Assembly (NCBI GenBank): GCA_964458715.1
Contig: CAYWJP010000015.1
Span: 1 to 17,096 of the forward strand
Source: UBA2773 sp964458715
GTDB lineage: Bacteria; Patescibacteriota; Minisyncoccia; Moranbacterales; DUUL01
Direction of reading: 5' to 3'
DNA length: 17,096 bases
The translations under genes and the position numbers were made by a program. Position 1 is the first letter of the stretch. Every line of letters starts with the position of its first letter. The notes beneath the pieces were generated by a model. It was given only the letters and a program-made list of their open reading frames with translations. It made no database searches and was not told the origin of the DNA. Positions 1-8,082 of this stretch are shown piece after piece.

Positions 1-56
1 ATGGAGAAAATGGAAGAGTGTAGAAGTGTAAACTTGACGCTGCAATGCTACATCTG

Positions 57-85
57 TTGACACATAATCAATTTTGTGTTATGGT
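57..85 (+). promoter_or_regulatory. Predicted sigma-70-type promoter for the sigma-r4/HARE regulator
   Basis: TTGACA (57-62, consensus -35) is followed after exactly 17 nt by TATGGT (80-85, 4/6 to the -10 consensus), which is preceded by TG-n (77-79), an extended -10. The predicted start is near 92, giving a leader of about 150 nt to the ATG at 242. That leader contains the REP-like hairpin at 122-142. The fit is sequence-only; no transcript evidence is available. Confidence 0.6.
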
Positions 86-121
86 TGAGTTAGTTTTAAA
101 ATAATTAATTTATGAATAAAA

Positions 122-142
122 GGGTGATTGGAAACAGTCCCT
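122..142 (+). repeat. REP-like hairpin with bulged U and GAAA tetraloop, copy 1
   Basis: The + strand folds as GGG-u-GATTG-GAAA-CAGTC-CCT: a 5-bp upper stem closed by a GNRA loop, a bulged U at 125, then a 3-bp lower stem. A second copy lies at 15344-15364 on the opposite strand. Over 20 nt, 17 match and all three differences are transitions that keep the pairing. A bulged short palindrome is the typical form of REP sequences used by REP-associated tyrosine transposases; no transposase is in the window. Read on the - strand it is followed by TTTTATT, so a weak terminator is an alternative. Confidence 0.5.
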
Positions 143-241
143 ATGGTGGTTTTTTTCGAATATTTTTTTGATAGAGGTATGTTTACATTGTTTTTTATCA
201 AAAAAGTTATTTTAAGATAGTTACTTAATTCTATTACAATA

Positions 242-1300
242 ATGAACAATATCAACAAAGATTCTATTGATAAGGCTTTAGAGGATTTATTAAAAAAAAT
301 TAATAAAAGAGCGGCTAAAATTTTAGTGGCTAGGTTTGGTATAGAAGAAGAAAAAAAACAATCTTTAAGCAAAATTGGTGGTCAATTAAAAATTACTCGA
401 GAACGAGTTCGACAGATTGAAGCCAGTGCACTCAAACAAGCTCAAAAATCCAAAAAAAATGAAGAATTCAATTCTATTATTGAAAAAACCGTGGAAACTA
501 TTGAAAAATATGGCGGTCTGGCTATGGAAAATATTATTGGTGAAATTTTATTTCCAAAAATAAGTCAAATCGAAGAGAATAAATTGATGTTGATTTTGAG
601 TTGTAGCTCCAATTTAGTTTTTAATAAGTCTACTTTAAGAAATCATAGTTTTTGGGCTCTTAAAAAGGGAATTACTAAAAAAGAAGTTAATCAGATTAAT
701 CAGTTCGTAATTAATCAGTTGAACGAAATTAAAAAATCAATTAAACTTAAAGAGGTAAAGAGGATAATTTCTGAATCTGAATTCAGCGAGTTATTTTCTG
801 AAAAAAATGGAGATAGAAAATTGACTATGTTTTTGTTAATTGACAAGCAATTAAAAAGAAATTTGCTTGGCGAATGGGGAATCAAAAATTGGAGATCAGT
901 TTCTGAAAGAGGCAATAAAGAAAAGGCTTATTTGGTTTTAAAAAAGAAAAATAAACCTCTTCATTTCAAAATTATTACTGATTATATTAATGTTTACTGG
1001 ACTTATAAAAAATCTTTGTTTCAGACTGTTCACAATGAATTAATTAAAGACGACCGTTTTGTTTTAGTAGGAAGAGGAATTTATGGATTAAGTGAGTGGG
1101 GATTGAAAGGCGGAACTGTTCGGGAAATAATTGTTAGCTTATTTAAAGAAAAACAAGATTTTCTTCATGCTGATGAGATTGTTGATCATGTCTTTAGCCA
1201 TAAAGAGGTCAAAAGAACTACTGTTTTAGTGAATTTGGCTGATCAAAATTATTTTATTAAAAATGCCGAGGGAAAATATTTGTTGAAAGAGAGATTTTAA
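242..1300 (+). CDS. Sigma-70 region 4 / HARE-HTH fusion DNA-binding protein
   Basis: A 352-residue putative transcription regulator. Residues ~16-68 form a sigma-70 region 4 helix-turn-helix; TRERVRQIEASALKQ (about 52-66) is the classic region 4.2 recognition-helix signature. No regions 1-3 are present, so it cannot melt promoters or bind -10 elements as a normal sigma factor would. The middle (~75-220) is charged, helical and unrecognised. The C-terminal ~130 residues resemble HARE-HTH winged helices of the RNA polymerase delta-subunit type: one from about 225 to 288 (EKAYLVLKKKNKPLHFKII) and a probable second from 291 to 348 (REIIVSLFKEKQDFLHADEI). Region 4 normally contacts the -35 element and the beta flap, and delta binds core polymerase, so a polymerase-associated regulator is inferred. 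The ATG at 242 has no Shine-Dalgarno sequence but puts the HTH at the expected distance. It has its own promoter and is separated from the next gene by 77 nt with another promoter. Confidence 0.8.
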   Translation: MNNINKDSIDKALEDLLKKINKRAAKILVARFGIEEEKKQSLSKIGGQLKITRERVRQIEASALKQAQKSKKNEEFNSIIEKTVETIEKYGGLAMENIIGEILFPKISQIEENKLMLILSCSSNLVFNKSTLRNHSFWALKKGITKKEVNQINQFVINQLNEIKKSIKLKEVKRIISESEFSELFSEKNGDRKLTMFLLIDKQLKRNLLGEWGIKNWRSVSERGNKEKAYLVLKKKNKPLHFKIITDYINVYWTYKKSLFQTVHNELIKDDRFVLVGRGIYGLSEWGLKGGTVREIIVSLFKEKQDFLHADEIVDHVFSHKEVKRTTVLVNLADQNYFIKNAEGKYLLKERF

Positions 1301-1307
1301 AAATATT

Positions 1308-1336
1308 TTGATAAAAATTACTTTTTGAAATAAAAT
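1308..1336 (+). promoter_or_regulatory. Predicted promoter of the secretion/surface locus
   Basis: TTGATA (1308-1313, 5/6) and TAAAAT (1331-1336, 5/6) are separated by exactly 17 nt, directly after the upstream stop codon. The predicted start is near 1343, leaving about 35 nt of leader that contains the perfect palindrome at 1354-1368. Confidence 0.6.
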
Positions 1337-1353
1337 AAATTACCAAAATTAAA

Positions 1354-1368
1354 GCTTAAGTCTTAAGC
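1354..1368. promoter_or_regulatory. Perfect 15-nt palindrome in the leader (possible operator)
   Basis: GCTTAAG-T-CTTAAGC is a perfect 7-1-7 dyad lying 9 nt before the GTG start at 1378 and about +11 to +25 from the predicted transcription start. The position suits a repressor roadblock. A one-nucleotide centre is too small for an RNA hairpin loop, so binding as double-stranded DNA is the likelier role. The binding protein is unknown. Confidence 0.35.
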
Positions 1369-1377
1369 AAAAATACA

Positions 1378-2658
1378 GTGAGGATTTTTAAAAAAAATCC
1401 AGATCAAGAATATTTTTTATTTATAAAATTCCTAGTAGCTGCAGGGGTTCTTTTGGCTGTTGCAATTTATTTATTTATTTCCTCAGGCGATTATTTGATT
1501 TTAAATGATGCCTGGAGAATTATCAAAGGTTCTTGGTGGTTTGTTTTACCTTTTCCAGTTTGGGTTATTTATGATCGGGCTTGGGGGGAATATCGTTGGA
1601 CAACTTTCCGGACGGCTAAAAGTTATGACTATGTTTGGCTTCAAATAATTCCACCACCGGGAATTGAAAAAAGCCCCAAGAGTATGGAGAGTATTTTTAC
1701 GGGATTACATACTTGGAGCAAACCCAACTTTTTTGAAAATTATTGTGGTTGGCGAGTTGGTCAAGATCGATTTTCTTTTGATATTGTTGGAGATGGGGAA
1801 AATGGAGTCCGATTTTTTTTCAAATGTCCTAAAATGGGGCAAAATTTATTTGAATCTTTGATATATGCTCAATATCCCGAAGCTGAAGTCAGGGTGGCGG
1901 AGGATTTTACCAAAGATGCTCCTAAAAATATTCCTAATAAAGATTGGGATGTTTGGGGAACAGTTTTAGCTCAAGTGAAAGAAGATTGTATTCCGATAAG
2001 AACTCACCGAGAATTTAAGGATGATATTACTGGAGATGCCATTGATCCACTGGCCTCTTTAGTTGAGGTTATGGGACGACTTAGTAAAGATGAGCGACTT
2101 TGGTATCAAATTATATTTAGTCCCAAAAATGAACCGGACTGGGTTCCTCAGGCTAATGCTAAAATGAAAAAAATTATTGAAAAATTTATTAACGATAGTG
2201 GAGCTGATCTTGAAGGGGGATTCAATGTTAATAAGTTACCTCCTGGAGAACAGGATGTAGTCAAAGCTATTAAAAATAGTTTAGCTCGAGTCGCTTTCAA
2301 GTCAACTTTGAGATTTGTTTATCTTGGAAAACGGACAGTTTTTAATAAGGCAACTGGAGTAGGAGGATTTATGGGTTCGATTAAGCAGTTCAATGATAAC
2401 AATTTGAATTCTTTCATGCCTGACAATCGAACCAAAACTTTTGCCAATTATCATTTTCAATTAGCTCGTTTGCAATATCGACAACGAAAAATAGTTAATG
2501 ATTATAGGGGTATTGATAGAGCTGGATTATCTTATATATTAACTGCTGAAGAACTGGCGACTTTGTATCATTTTCCAACTATGACTGTTACCTCAGCATC
2601 GCTTAATCGAGTCCAGGCCAAAAAAAGTCAAGCCCCTAGTAATTTGCCGATGGAATAA
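1378..2658 (+). CDS. Two-TM membrane protein paired with the VirD4/TraG-like ATPase
   Basis: A 426-residue protein with two N-terminal hydrophobic segments (about 15-36 and 50-66), a short loop between them, and a long soluble remainder of about 350 residues rich in W, F and Y. No catalytic motif is seen. It resembles the uncharacterised membrane proteins encoded just before DUF87/TraG-type ATPases in CPR genomes (I believe now DUF8128), but I recognise this from context and overall form, not a diagnostic motif. The next gene is the ATPase, 143 nt downstream on the same strand. A scaffold or anchor that recruits the ATPase to the membrane is inferred. GTG at 1378 is chosen because no nearby in-frame ATG exists and it places the first TM near the N terminus. 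No Shine-Dalgarno sequence is visible. Confidence 0.65.
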   Translation: MRIFKKNPDQEYFLFIKFLVAAGVLLAVAIYLFISSGDYLILNDAWRIIKGSWWFVLPFPVWVIYDRAWGEYRWTTFRTAKSYDYVWLQIIPPPGIEKSPKSMESIFTGLHTWSKPNFFENYCGWRVGQDRFSFDIVGDGENGVRFFFKCPKMGQNLFESLIYAQYPEAEVRVAEDFTKDAPKNIPNKDWDVWGTVLAQVKEDCIPIRTHREFKDDITGDAIDPLASLVEVMGRLSKDERLWYQIIFSPKNEPDWVPQANAKMKKIIEKFINDSGADLEGGFNVNKLPPGEQDVVKAIKNSLARVAFKSTLRFVYLGKRTVFNKATGVGGFMGSIKQFNDNNLNSFMPDNRTKTFANYHFQLARLQYRQRKIVNDYRGIDRAGLSYILTAEELATLYHFPTMTVTSASLNRVQAKKSQAPSNLPME

Positions 2659-2668
2659 AGTTAGAATC

Positions 2669-2764
2669 AGTCTATAAAGTCAAAAGTCTATAAAGTTCGT
2701 AAAGTTTTGGTTTGATTTTGTGATATTGGATTTATGAACTTTCGATTTTATAAACTTTAGATTA
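2669..2764. repeat. A+T-rich inverted-repeat element (TATAAAGT family), copy 1
   Basis: Between the membrane protein and the ATPase gene, the left half carries repeated AGTCTATAAAGT-type units and the right half carries their reverse complements (TTTATGAACTTT, TTTATAAACTTTA), giving an imperfect hairpin. The left half aligns with the left half of 9616-9722: AGT(C/T)(T/C)ATAAAGT, then AAAAGT(C/T)TATAAAGTT(C/T)GTAAAGT. This shows a dispersed family rather than chance A+T richness. No coding potential is seen. Function unknown; attenuation between the two genes is possible. Confidence 0.6.
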
Positions 2765-2801
2765 CACTAAATACAAGATACTAAATAATAAATACTAAAA
2801 A

Positions 2802-4586
2802 GTGGCCAATCAAATTAATTTTTTTGCTAGAACGAATTTTAGAAATTCTGAAAAAACTTTCGGAATTAAAATTGATGATCGACGTCGGCATACTTATGTG
2901 GTTGGAAAAACCGGTATGGGAAAAACTAATTTGGTTCAGAATATGGCTATTCAAGATATTCAAAATGGCGAGGGAGTCGCGATTGTCGATCCTCACGGAG
3001 AATTCGCGGAAGAATGTTTAAAAGCCGTTCCAGCCGAAAGAATTAACGATGTAATTTATTTTAATCCAGCTGATACTGAGTTTCCGATTGCGATGAATGT
3101 AATGGAGCAAGTGGATGCTTCTTATCGACCTTTAATTGCTTCTGGTCTGGTAGGAGTTTTTAAGAAAATTTGGGCTGATTCTTGGGGTCCTCGTTTAGAG
3201 TATCTTTTGCGAAATGCCATTTTAGCTTTATTGGAATATCCTGGGGCAACCCTTTTAGGAGTGACTAGAATTTTGATTGATAAAAAGTATCGAGAGAAGA
3301 TTATGGATAAAGTAACTGATCCGGTAATTAAATCTTTTTGGGAAGAAGAATTTGCTCAATATAATCAAAATTTTGCGGTGGAGGCGATTGCTCCGATTCA
3401 AAATAAGGTTGGTCAATTTCTATCTAGTGCTTTAATTAGAAATATTGTAGGTCAGGAGAAATCGGCTTTTTCAATGCGAGATATTATGGACAAGCAGAAA
3501 ATTATCATCATGAATTTATCTAAGGGTCGAATCGGTGAGGATAATAGTGCTTTGTTGGGAGCGATGATGATTACTAAAATTCAGCTTTCAGCGATGGAGC
3601 GAGTAGATATAGCAGAGGCAGATCGAAAAGATTTTTATTTATATGTGGATGAATTTCAAAATTTTGCCACTGAATCTTTTGCTAATATTTTGTCTGAAGC
3701 TAGAAAGTATCGACTAAGTTTAATTTTAGCTCATCAATATATTGCACAGTTAGAAGAGCCGGTGAGAGATGCCGTGATGGGTAACGTTGGAACTATAATA
3801 ACTTTTCGGGTGGGAGCAGCCGATGCCGAATATCTAGAGAAAGAATTTGATCCGATTTTTTTTGCGATTGATTTGGTGAATTTAGCCAAGTACAATATTT
3901 ATTTAAAATTAATGATCGATGGAGTCGCCACTACACCTTTTTCAGCTACTACTCTTCCCCCAATTGATTTAGGCGAAAAAAAAGTTGACATTAAAACGAT
4001 TATAGATGCTTCTCGAAAAAGATATGCCGCTCCTCGAGAAGAAGTGGAAAAGAAAATTAATGAATGGAGTGGACATATGGATATTAAAGCCAAGTCGGCT
4101 ATAACTGAATTTGCTAACAAAGGATATGTTCAAAAAATGGATTCTCTTAAAAAAGAAACGCCTCAATTAGCACCTCGAAAAACTTCAGCCGCTTCAAAAA
4201 TTGAAAAAGTTGAAACAACTGCTAAAAAAGAGGTTAAACCAGAACCAATAGCTGATTTAAAAAAATCAATTGAAAATGATTTACCAGTCGAAAGCTTAAA
4301 GGTTGATTTATTTACTGCTCAATGTTCAGCTTGCGGATTAGAAGTTCAGGTTCCTTTTAAGCCAGATGGCAAGAGACCTGTTTTTTGCTCTGATTGTCTT
4401 CGAGAGTTTCGTCGTCAACAAAGTAAAATTCAACAAGAAATTGAACCGGATTCAGCACTAGTATCGAAAACAGAGATAGAAAAAAAATCAGAGGAGAAAA
4501 AAGAGTCAGCCAAAGATGAAGACTCTTCTAGTTTAAAAGATATGATTCAATCGGCTTTAGAAAAAAACAAAAAAAGCAAAGAATAA
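2802..4586 (+). CDS. VirD4/TraG-like type IV secretion ATPase with C-terminal zinc ribbon
   Basis: A 594-residue RecA/FtsK-fold NTPase of the type IV coupling-protein type. Walker A is GKTGMGKT (35-42), followed by IVDPHGE (61-67), which is usual in TraG/TraD/DUF87 proteins. Walker B is YLYVDEFQNF (269-278) with D273/E274, and a sensor-like AHQY lies at 310-313. There are no N-terminal TM segments, unlike classical VirD4, so membrane anchoring would have to come from the upstream two-TM protein. The C-terminal third is K/E/S-rich and holds a treble-clef or ribbon module, C508-x2-C511-x17-C529-x2-C532, a zinc ribbon seen in many CPR proteins. Expected role: ATP-driven pumping or recruitment of DNA or protein substrate. 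GTG at 2802 is used because it starts just before the conserved fold and no earlier ATG fits. No VirB4-type ATPase is seen here. Confidence 0.85.
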   Translation: MANQINFFARTNFRNSEKTFGIKIDDRRRHTYVVGKTGMGKTNLVQNMAIQDIQNGEGVAIVDPHGEFAEECLKAVPAERINDVIYFNPADTEFPIAMNVMEQVDASYRPLIASGLVGVFKKIWADSWGPRLEYLLRNAILALLEYPGATLLGVTRILIDKKYREKIMDKVTDPVIKSFWEEEFAQYNQNFAVEAIAPIQNKVGQFLSSALIRNIVGQEKSAFSMRDIMDKQKIIIMNLSKGRIGEDNSALLGAMMITKIQLSAMERVDIAEADRKDFYLYVDEFQNFATESFANILSEARKYRLSLILAHQYIAQLEEPVRDAVMGNVGTIITFRVGAADAEYLEKEFDPIFFAIDLVNLAKYNIYLKLMIDGVATTPFSATTLPPIDLGEKKVDIKTIIDASRKRYAAPREEVEKKINEWSGHMDIKAKSAITEFANKGYVQKMDSLKKETPQLAPRKTSAASKIEKVETTAKKEVKPEPIADLKKSIENDLPVESLKVDLFTAQCSACGLEVQVPFKPDGKRPVFCSDCLREFRRQQSKIQQEIEPDSALVSKTEIEKKSEEKKESAKDEDSSSLKDMIQSALEKNKKSKE

Positions 4587-4603
4587 AACTTTTAATAGCC
4601 TCT

Positions 4604-4632
4604 TTGCTAAACGTTCAACTTAATGTTAAAGT
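4604..4632 (+). promoter_or_regulatory. Weak predicted promoter upstream of the surface protein
   Basis: TTGCTA (4604-4609) and TAAAGT (4627-4632) are spaced by 17 nt, and the -10 is preceded by TG-T, an extended -10. Each box matches consensus 4/6. An 8-bp hairpin (TAAATCAG 4648-4655, CTGATTTA 4663-4670, 7-nt loop) then lies in the predicted leader before the ATG at 4696. The pair could let the abundant surface protein be expressed separately from the ATPase. Confidence 0.33.
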
Positions 4633-4695
4633 TTAATTAATTGAAAATAAATCAGCTCAATTCTGATTTAATTAAAATAAAAATAACTCAAAAAA

Positions 4696-7600
4696 ATGAA
4701 AAAAAAATTAAAAACGATTTTTAATAAAAAATTGACGTCAATACTTGTCAGCAGTCTTTTTTTTATGTTATTTTTGATTTTATTTTCTCATTTTGTTCAA
4801 GCTGCTTCTTTAACATTCAGTATTCAGGAAGACACAGTCGATGAAAATACTGATATTCATTTTGAATTTAACATGACAGGAGCTGATCATTATGAATTTA
4901 AATGGAAAGATGTTAATAACGGCGATGTTTGGAGTAGCGATTGGGAATACCTAGCTGCTACGAGTTGTAGTTTTAACGCTACTGGTTGTCAGGTTAAATT
5001 GCCAGTTGGAAGTTATGAGTTTAGCGTCAGAGCTTGCTCTGATTCAGCTAGCGTATATTGTTCGGGTGGTGTTGAAGATCAACTTGTAGTGACTCAAGCT
5101 TCGGCTACCACCACTGCTACCACTAGCACCAGCACTGCAACAACAACCAACCAACCAACCAATTTTTATTTTGCCATCCAAGAAAGCACTTTAAAACCTG
5201 GAGAAGACATGCATTACAAATATTATGCGGATGGGGCAGATCATTATGAATATTATTGGAGACTCAAAGACGGTGATTGGAGTACTTCAACAATTTTTTC
5301 TAACAACAATTGTCCCGCCTATAGTAATCAGTGTATTTTTAATGTCACTGCGAGCGGAGACTATGATTATATGGCTAGAGCCTGTGCAGGTTCTGGGATA
5401 GGAGAAGATTGTACGATTAATGTTATGGATCTGGAAGGTGTTAGTGTTGAATCTCAGGCTTATCCCACCAATCGTATTTTCGAACTTCAAAGTAACACTG
5501 TTAATATCGGAGATTCTCTATATTTTAAATATAGCGCTGATGGAGCTCACCATTATAAATATATGTATAGAGTTGCTGGAGATTCCTGGGGAAGCAATTG
5601 GACTTCATTGGGAAGTAATATTTGTTCTTATAGCGATTCTGATTGTCAAGTAAAAATTGACATTCCCGGAACTTATGATATTCGATTAGCGGCTTGTGGA
5701 GATTCTGGTATAAATTATTGTCTCAGCTCAATTGAAACGGTGGTTGTGGGGAGTCCAATCGCTACTATTGCTACTATTGCCAAAGTTGCTTCTGCCACTC
5801 AACCCACCAATCTTATCTTTGCCGTCCAAGAACCAACCGTCGCTCTCGGAGAAGATGTTCATTATATGTATTTCGCTAACGGAGCTGATCATTATGAGTA
5901 TAGATGGGGATTAACTTCGGAAACTTTGAGTGATGCTTGGGAAGTTCTTCCCAATGATCCTGATTGCTCTTACTATAATGAAAATTGTAAATTAATTACT
6001 AGTACTGCTGGTGTCTATCAATATGAGGTCAGAGCTTGTACTGGTTCGGGGACTGGAGAAGATTGTACAAATGGTGCGATTGCCTATAACACTGTGACAG
6101 ACCCAGCGGGAGCCACAGCCTCTCAGTCTTGTGGCGATTGCGGTAGCGGAATTCTTAATTTTTGTGATAGTTCAGAATGTTCATTAATAAGCCCTTCTTG
6201 TCAGTTTGTTTCAGGCACTTTGACGACTCTCTGGGCGGGTAGCTGTACCGATTTGGGAATAGTTTCTAAATTGTCTAAGTCTATGACTAGTGATAATTGT
6301 GACAGTTGCTCTGGTGATTCTTGTACTCAGGCTATATGTGAAGCTCTTGGTTCCTGCTATTTTTCACCAAAATCTCCTGCATGGGTTAGTCCTTATGTTG
6401 CTAGTAATTCTTGTAACGCTGAAACCTCACACGTTAACAATCCCGGAAGAATTCCTGTCGGTGTAGCCCTCACCTCTGGCAATGGTCCATATTTTGTTTT
6501 GAATAGCTCAGAAGCTTATTTTTATGCTTATGACCAATATCTATTAAATTATGGAAACAGAGACGCAATATCATACGAGAGCACTGCTGGTGATATTGTT
6601 GTTAGTGTCTCGCAAAATGATAAATATGGATTGGACACTAATCCAGATTGGACCGAGCGTACAGATTTATATACTCGGGTTGGTTATTCAGGCTGTGGTA
6701 ATGGTGAAGGTATGGAAAATTTGTGGAGATTTTATAATTCTTCAACCAATTTACATGCCTTTGGTTTATCTAAAGATGAAAGTTATTTAAATGGTTTAGG
6801 CTATTCTAAAGAAGCGACTTCAATAGGTTGCGTAGAGGCAGGAAATATTAGCTTGGAAGAAGCTCTTGGCAGCAGTTTTAGTTCTCCTCCTATTTCTATC
6901 GGTGATTGTAGTAGTTGTTCTGGCGATTCCTGTACTCAGGCTATATGTGAAGCTCTTGGTTCCTGCTATTTTTCACCAAAATCTCCTGCATGGGTTAGTC
7001 CTTATGTTGCTAGTAATTCTTGTAACGCTGAAACCTCACACGTTAACAATCCCGGAAGAATTCCTGTCGGTGTAGCCCTCACCTCTGGCAATGGTCCATA
7101 TTTTGTTTTGAATAGCTCAGAAGCTTATTTTTATGCTTATGACCAATATCTATTAAATTATGGAAACAGAGACGCAATATCATACGAGAGCACTGCTGGT
7201 GATATTGTTGTTAGTGTCTCGCAAAATGATAAATATGGATTGGACACTAATCCAGATTGGACCGAGCGTACAGATTTATATACTCGGGTTGGTTATTCAG
7301 GCTGTGGTAATGGTGAAGGTATGGAAAATTTGTGGAGATTTTATAATTCTTCAACCAATTTACATGCCTTTGGTTTATCTAAAGATGAAAGTTATTTAAA
7401 TGGTTTAGGCTATTCTAAAGAAGCGACTTCAATAGGTTGCGTAGAGGCAGGAAATATTAGCTTGTCACAATTTTTCTCTGGTGCTACTGCAGTTACCATT
7501 ACTGATACTTGTACCGCTGATGATGTTACTTGTTATACTACTGCTTTCAACAATGCTTGTGCGACTCAATCATCACTTCAGACTTGTGATGGAGGTTATT

Positions 7601-8058
7601 ACTGGGTGGATTCGCAGAGTATTTCTGTTGGAGGACAATCATGGGCGGTAACTCTTTGCACTAGTGGCAAACAATGGCAGTCTACTGCTATTTCTGGTTG
7701 TGATTATGGTGTCGCTGTGACTACTACTCCTACTAGCAATAGTCTTCCTACTGGTACGCTTACAAGCACATCTTGCAGTAATGGAGCTGTAACTGTCACT
7801 GGTTCAGCTTCTGATCCTGACGATACTTCAACGCCTACTGCGCTTCATGTCTATAAAGACACTGAACTTTTAGGTAGTTGCACTACTGGTACTGCTGATG
7901 TTTTCTCTTGCGGTTTTTCGGGTGTGTTAGATGGGACTTACAGCATAACAGTTTACGCCATAGACCACGAAGATGCTACTCAGAATTTTTCTTTTAATGG
8001 CGCTCAACCTGTTACTTGTGAAACCGATCTTGGTTGTGGCGGAGCGGGATGTCCTTAA
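4696..8058 (+). CDS. Large secreted adhesin-like protein with Ig-like repeats and a duplicated Cys-rich domain
   Basis: A 1120-residue exported protein. Residues 1-36 are a Sec signal peptide: lysine-rich start, hydrophobic core, VQA-A cleavage-like end. Four related Ig-like or PKD-like modules follow, each with the signature (F/L)x(I/V/L)Q(E/S)xT and GA(D/H)HY(E/K)(Y/F) at 62, 180, 283 and 396, and a paired-cysteine region before a YxxRACxxS-type strand. A Thr/Ser linker (~135-152) separates the first two. Residues 543-720 and 746-923 are an exact duplicate; each ends in a segment like DUF5648 (LWRFYNSSTNLHAF, then LNGLGY), a fold found in secreted proteins. The C terminus has a further Cys-rich part and one more Ig-like domain (~1020-1110). 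No sortase motif or C-terminal TM is seen, so attachment must be non-covalent or via partner proteins. It lies between the ATPase and the pilin, so a surface adhesin or pilus-associated factor is inferred. Ligand unknown. Confidence 0.75.
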   Translation: MKKKLKTIFNKKLTSILVSSLFFMLFLILFSHFVQAASLTFSIQEDTVDENTDIHFEFNMTGADHYEFKWKDVNNGDVWSSDWEYLAATSCSFNATGCQVKLPVGSYEFSVRACSDSASVYCSGGVEDQLVVTQASATTTATTSTSTATTTNQPTNFYFAIQESTLKPGEDMHYKYYADGADHYEYYWRLKDGDWSTSTIFSNNNCPAYSNQCIFNVTASGDYDYMARACAGSGIGEDCTINVMDLEGVSVESQAYPTNRIFELQSNTVNIGDSLYFKYSADGAHHYKYMYRVAGDSWGSNWTSLGSNICSYSDSDCQVKIDIPGTYDIRLAACGDSGINYCLSSIETVVVGSPIATIATIAKVASATQPTNLIFAVQEPTVALGEDVHYMYFANGADHYEYRWGLTSETLSDAWEVLPNDPDCSYYNENCKLITSTAGVYQYEVRACTGSGTGEDCTNGAIAYNTVTDPAGATASQSCGDCGSGILNFCDSSECSLISPSCQFVSGTLTTLWAGSCTDLGIVSKLSKSMTSDNCDSCSGDSCTQAICEALGSCYFSPKSPAWVSPYVASNSCNAETSHVNNPGRIPVGVALTSGNGPYFVLNSSEAYFYAYDQYLLNYGNRDAISYESTAGDIVVSVSQNDKYGLDTNPDWTERTDLYTRVGYSGCGNGEGMENLWRFYNSSTNLHAFGLSKDESYLNGLGYSKEATSIGCVEAGNISLEEALGSSFSSPPISIGDCSSCSGDSCTQAICEALGSCYFSPKSPAWVSPYVASNSCNAETSHVNNPGRIPVGVALTSGNGPYFVLNSSEAYFYAYDQYLLNYGNRDAISYESTAGDIVVSVSQNDKYGLDTNPDWTERTDLYTRVGYSGCGNGEGMENLWRFYNSSTNLHAFGLSKDESYLNGLGYSKEATSIGCVEAGNISLSQFFSGATAVTITDTCTADDVTCYTTAFNNACATQSSLQTCDGGYYWVDSQSISVGGQSWAVTLCTSGKQWQSTAISGCDYGVAVTTTPTSNSLPTGTLTSTSCSNGAVTVTGSASDPDDTSTPTALHVYKDTELLGSCTTGTADVFSCGFSGVLDGTYSITVYAIDHEDATQNFSFNGAQPVTCETDLGCGGAGCP
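6322..7464 (+). repeat. Tandem in-frame duplication: two identical 534-nt blocks, 609-nt period
   Basis: I compared 6322-6855 with 6931-7464 base by base and found no difference. The period is 609 nt (203 codons), so frame is kept. The 24 nt just before the block (6298-6321 versus 6907-6930) encode nearly the same residues but differ at six positions, three of them synonymous third bases. Beyond 6855/7464 the sequences are unrelated. An old duplication with recent gene conversion explains this best. Confidence 0.95.
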
Positions 8059-8082
8059 ACAAATTTAAACTAAAATATTAAT

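Noticed and set aside
1..60. Short open frames at the left edge, e.g. beginning at base 1 and ending at 60
   Set aside because: All three frames stop within 60 nt, none has a recognisable C terminus, and the promoter starts at 57. A tail of an upstream gene cannot be shown.
6551..7399. Two identical 79-codon frames on + inside the surface gene
   Set aside because: They are out-of-frame shadows of the duplicated block.
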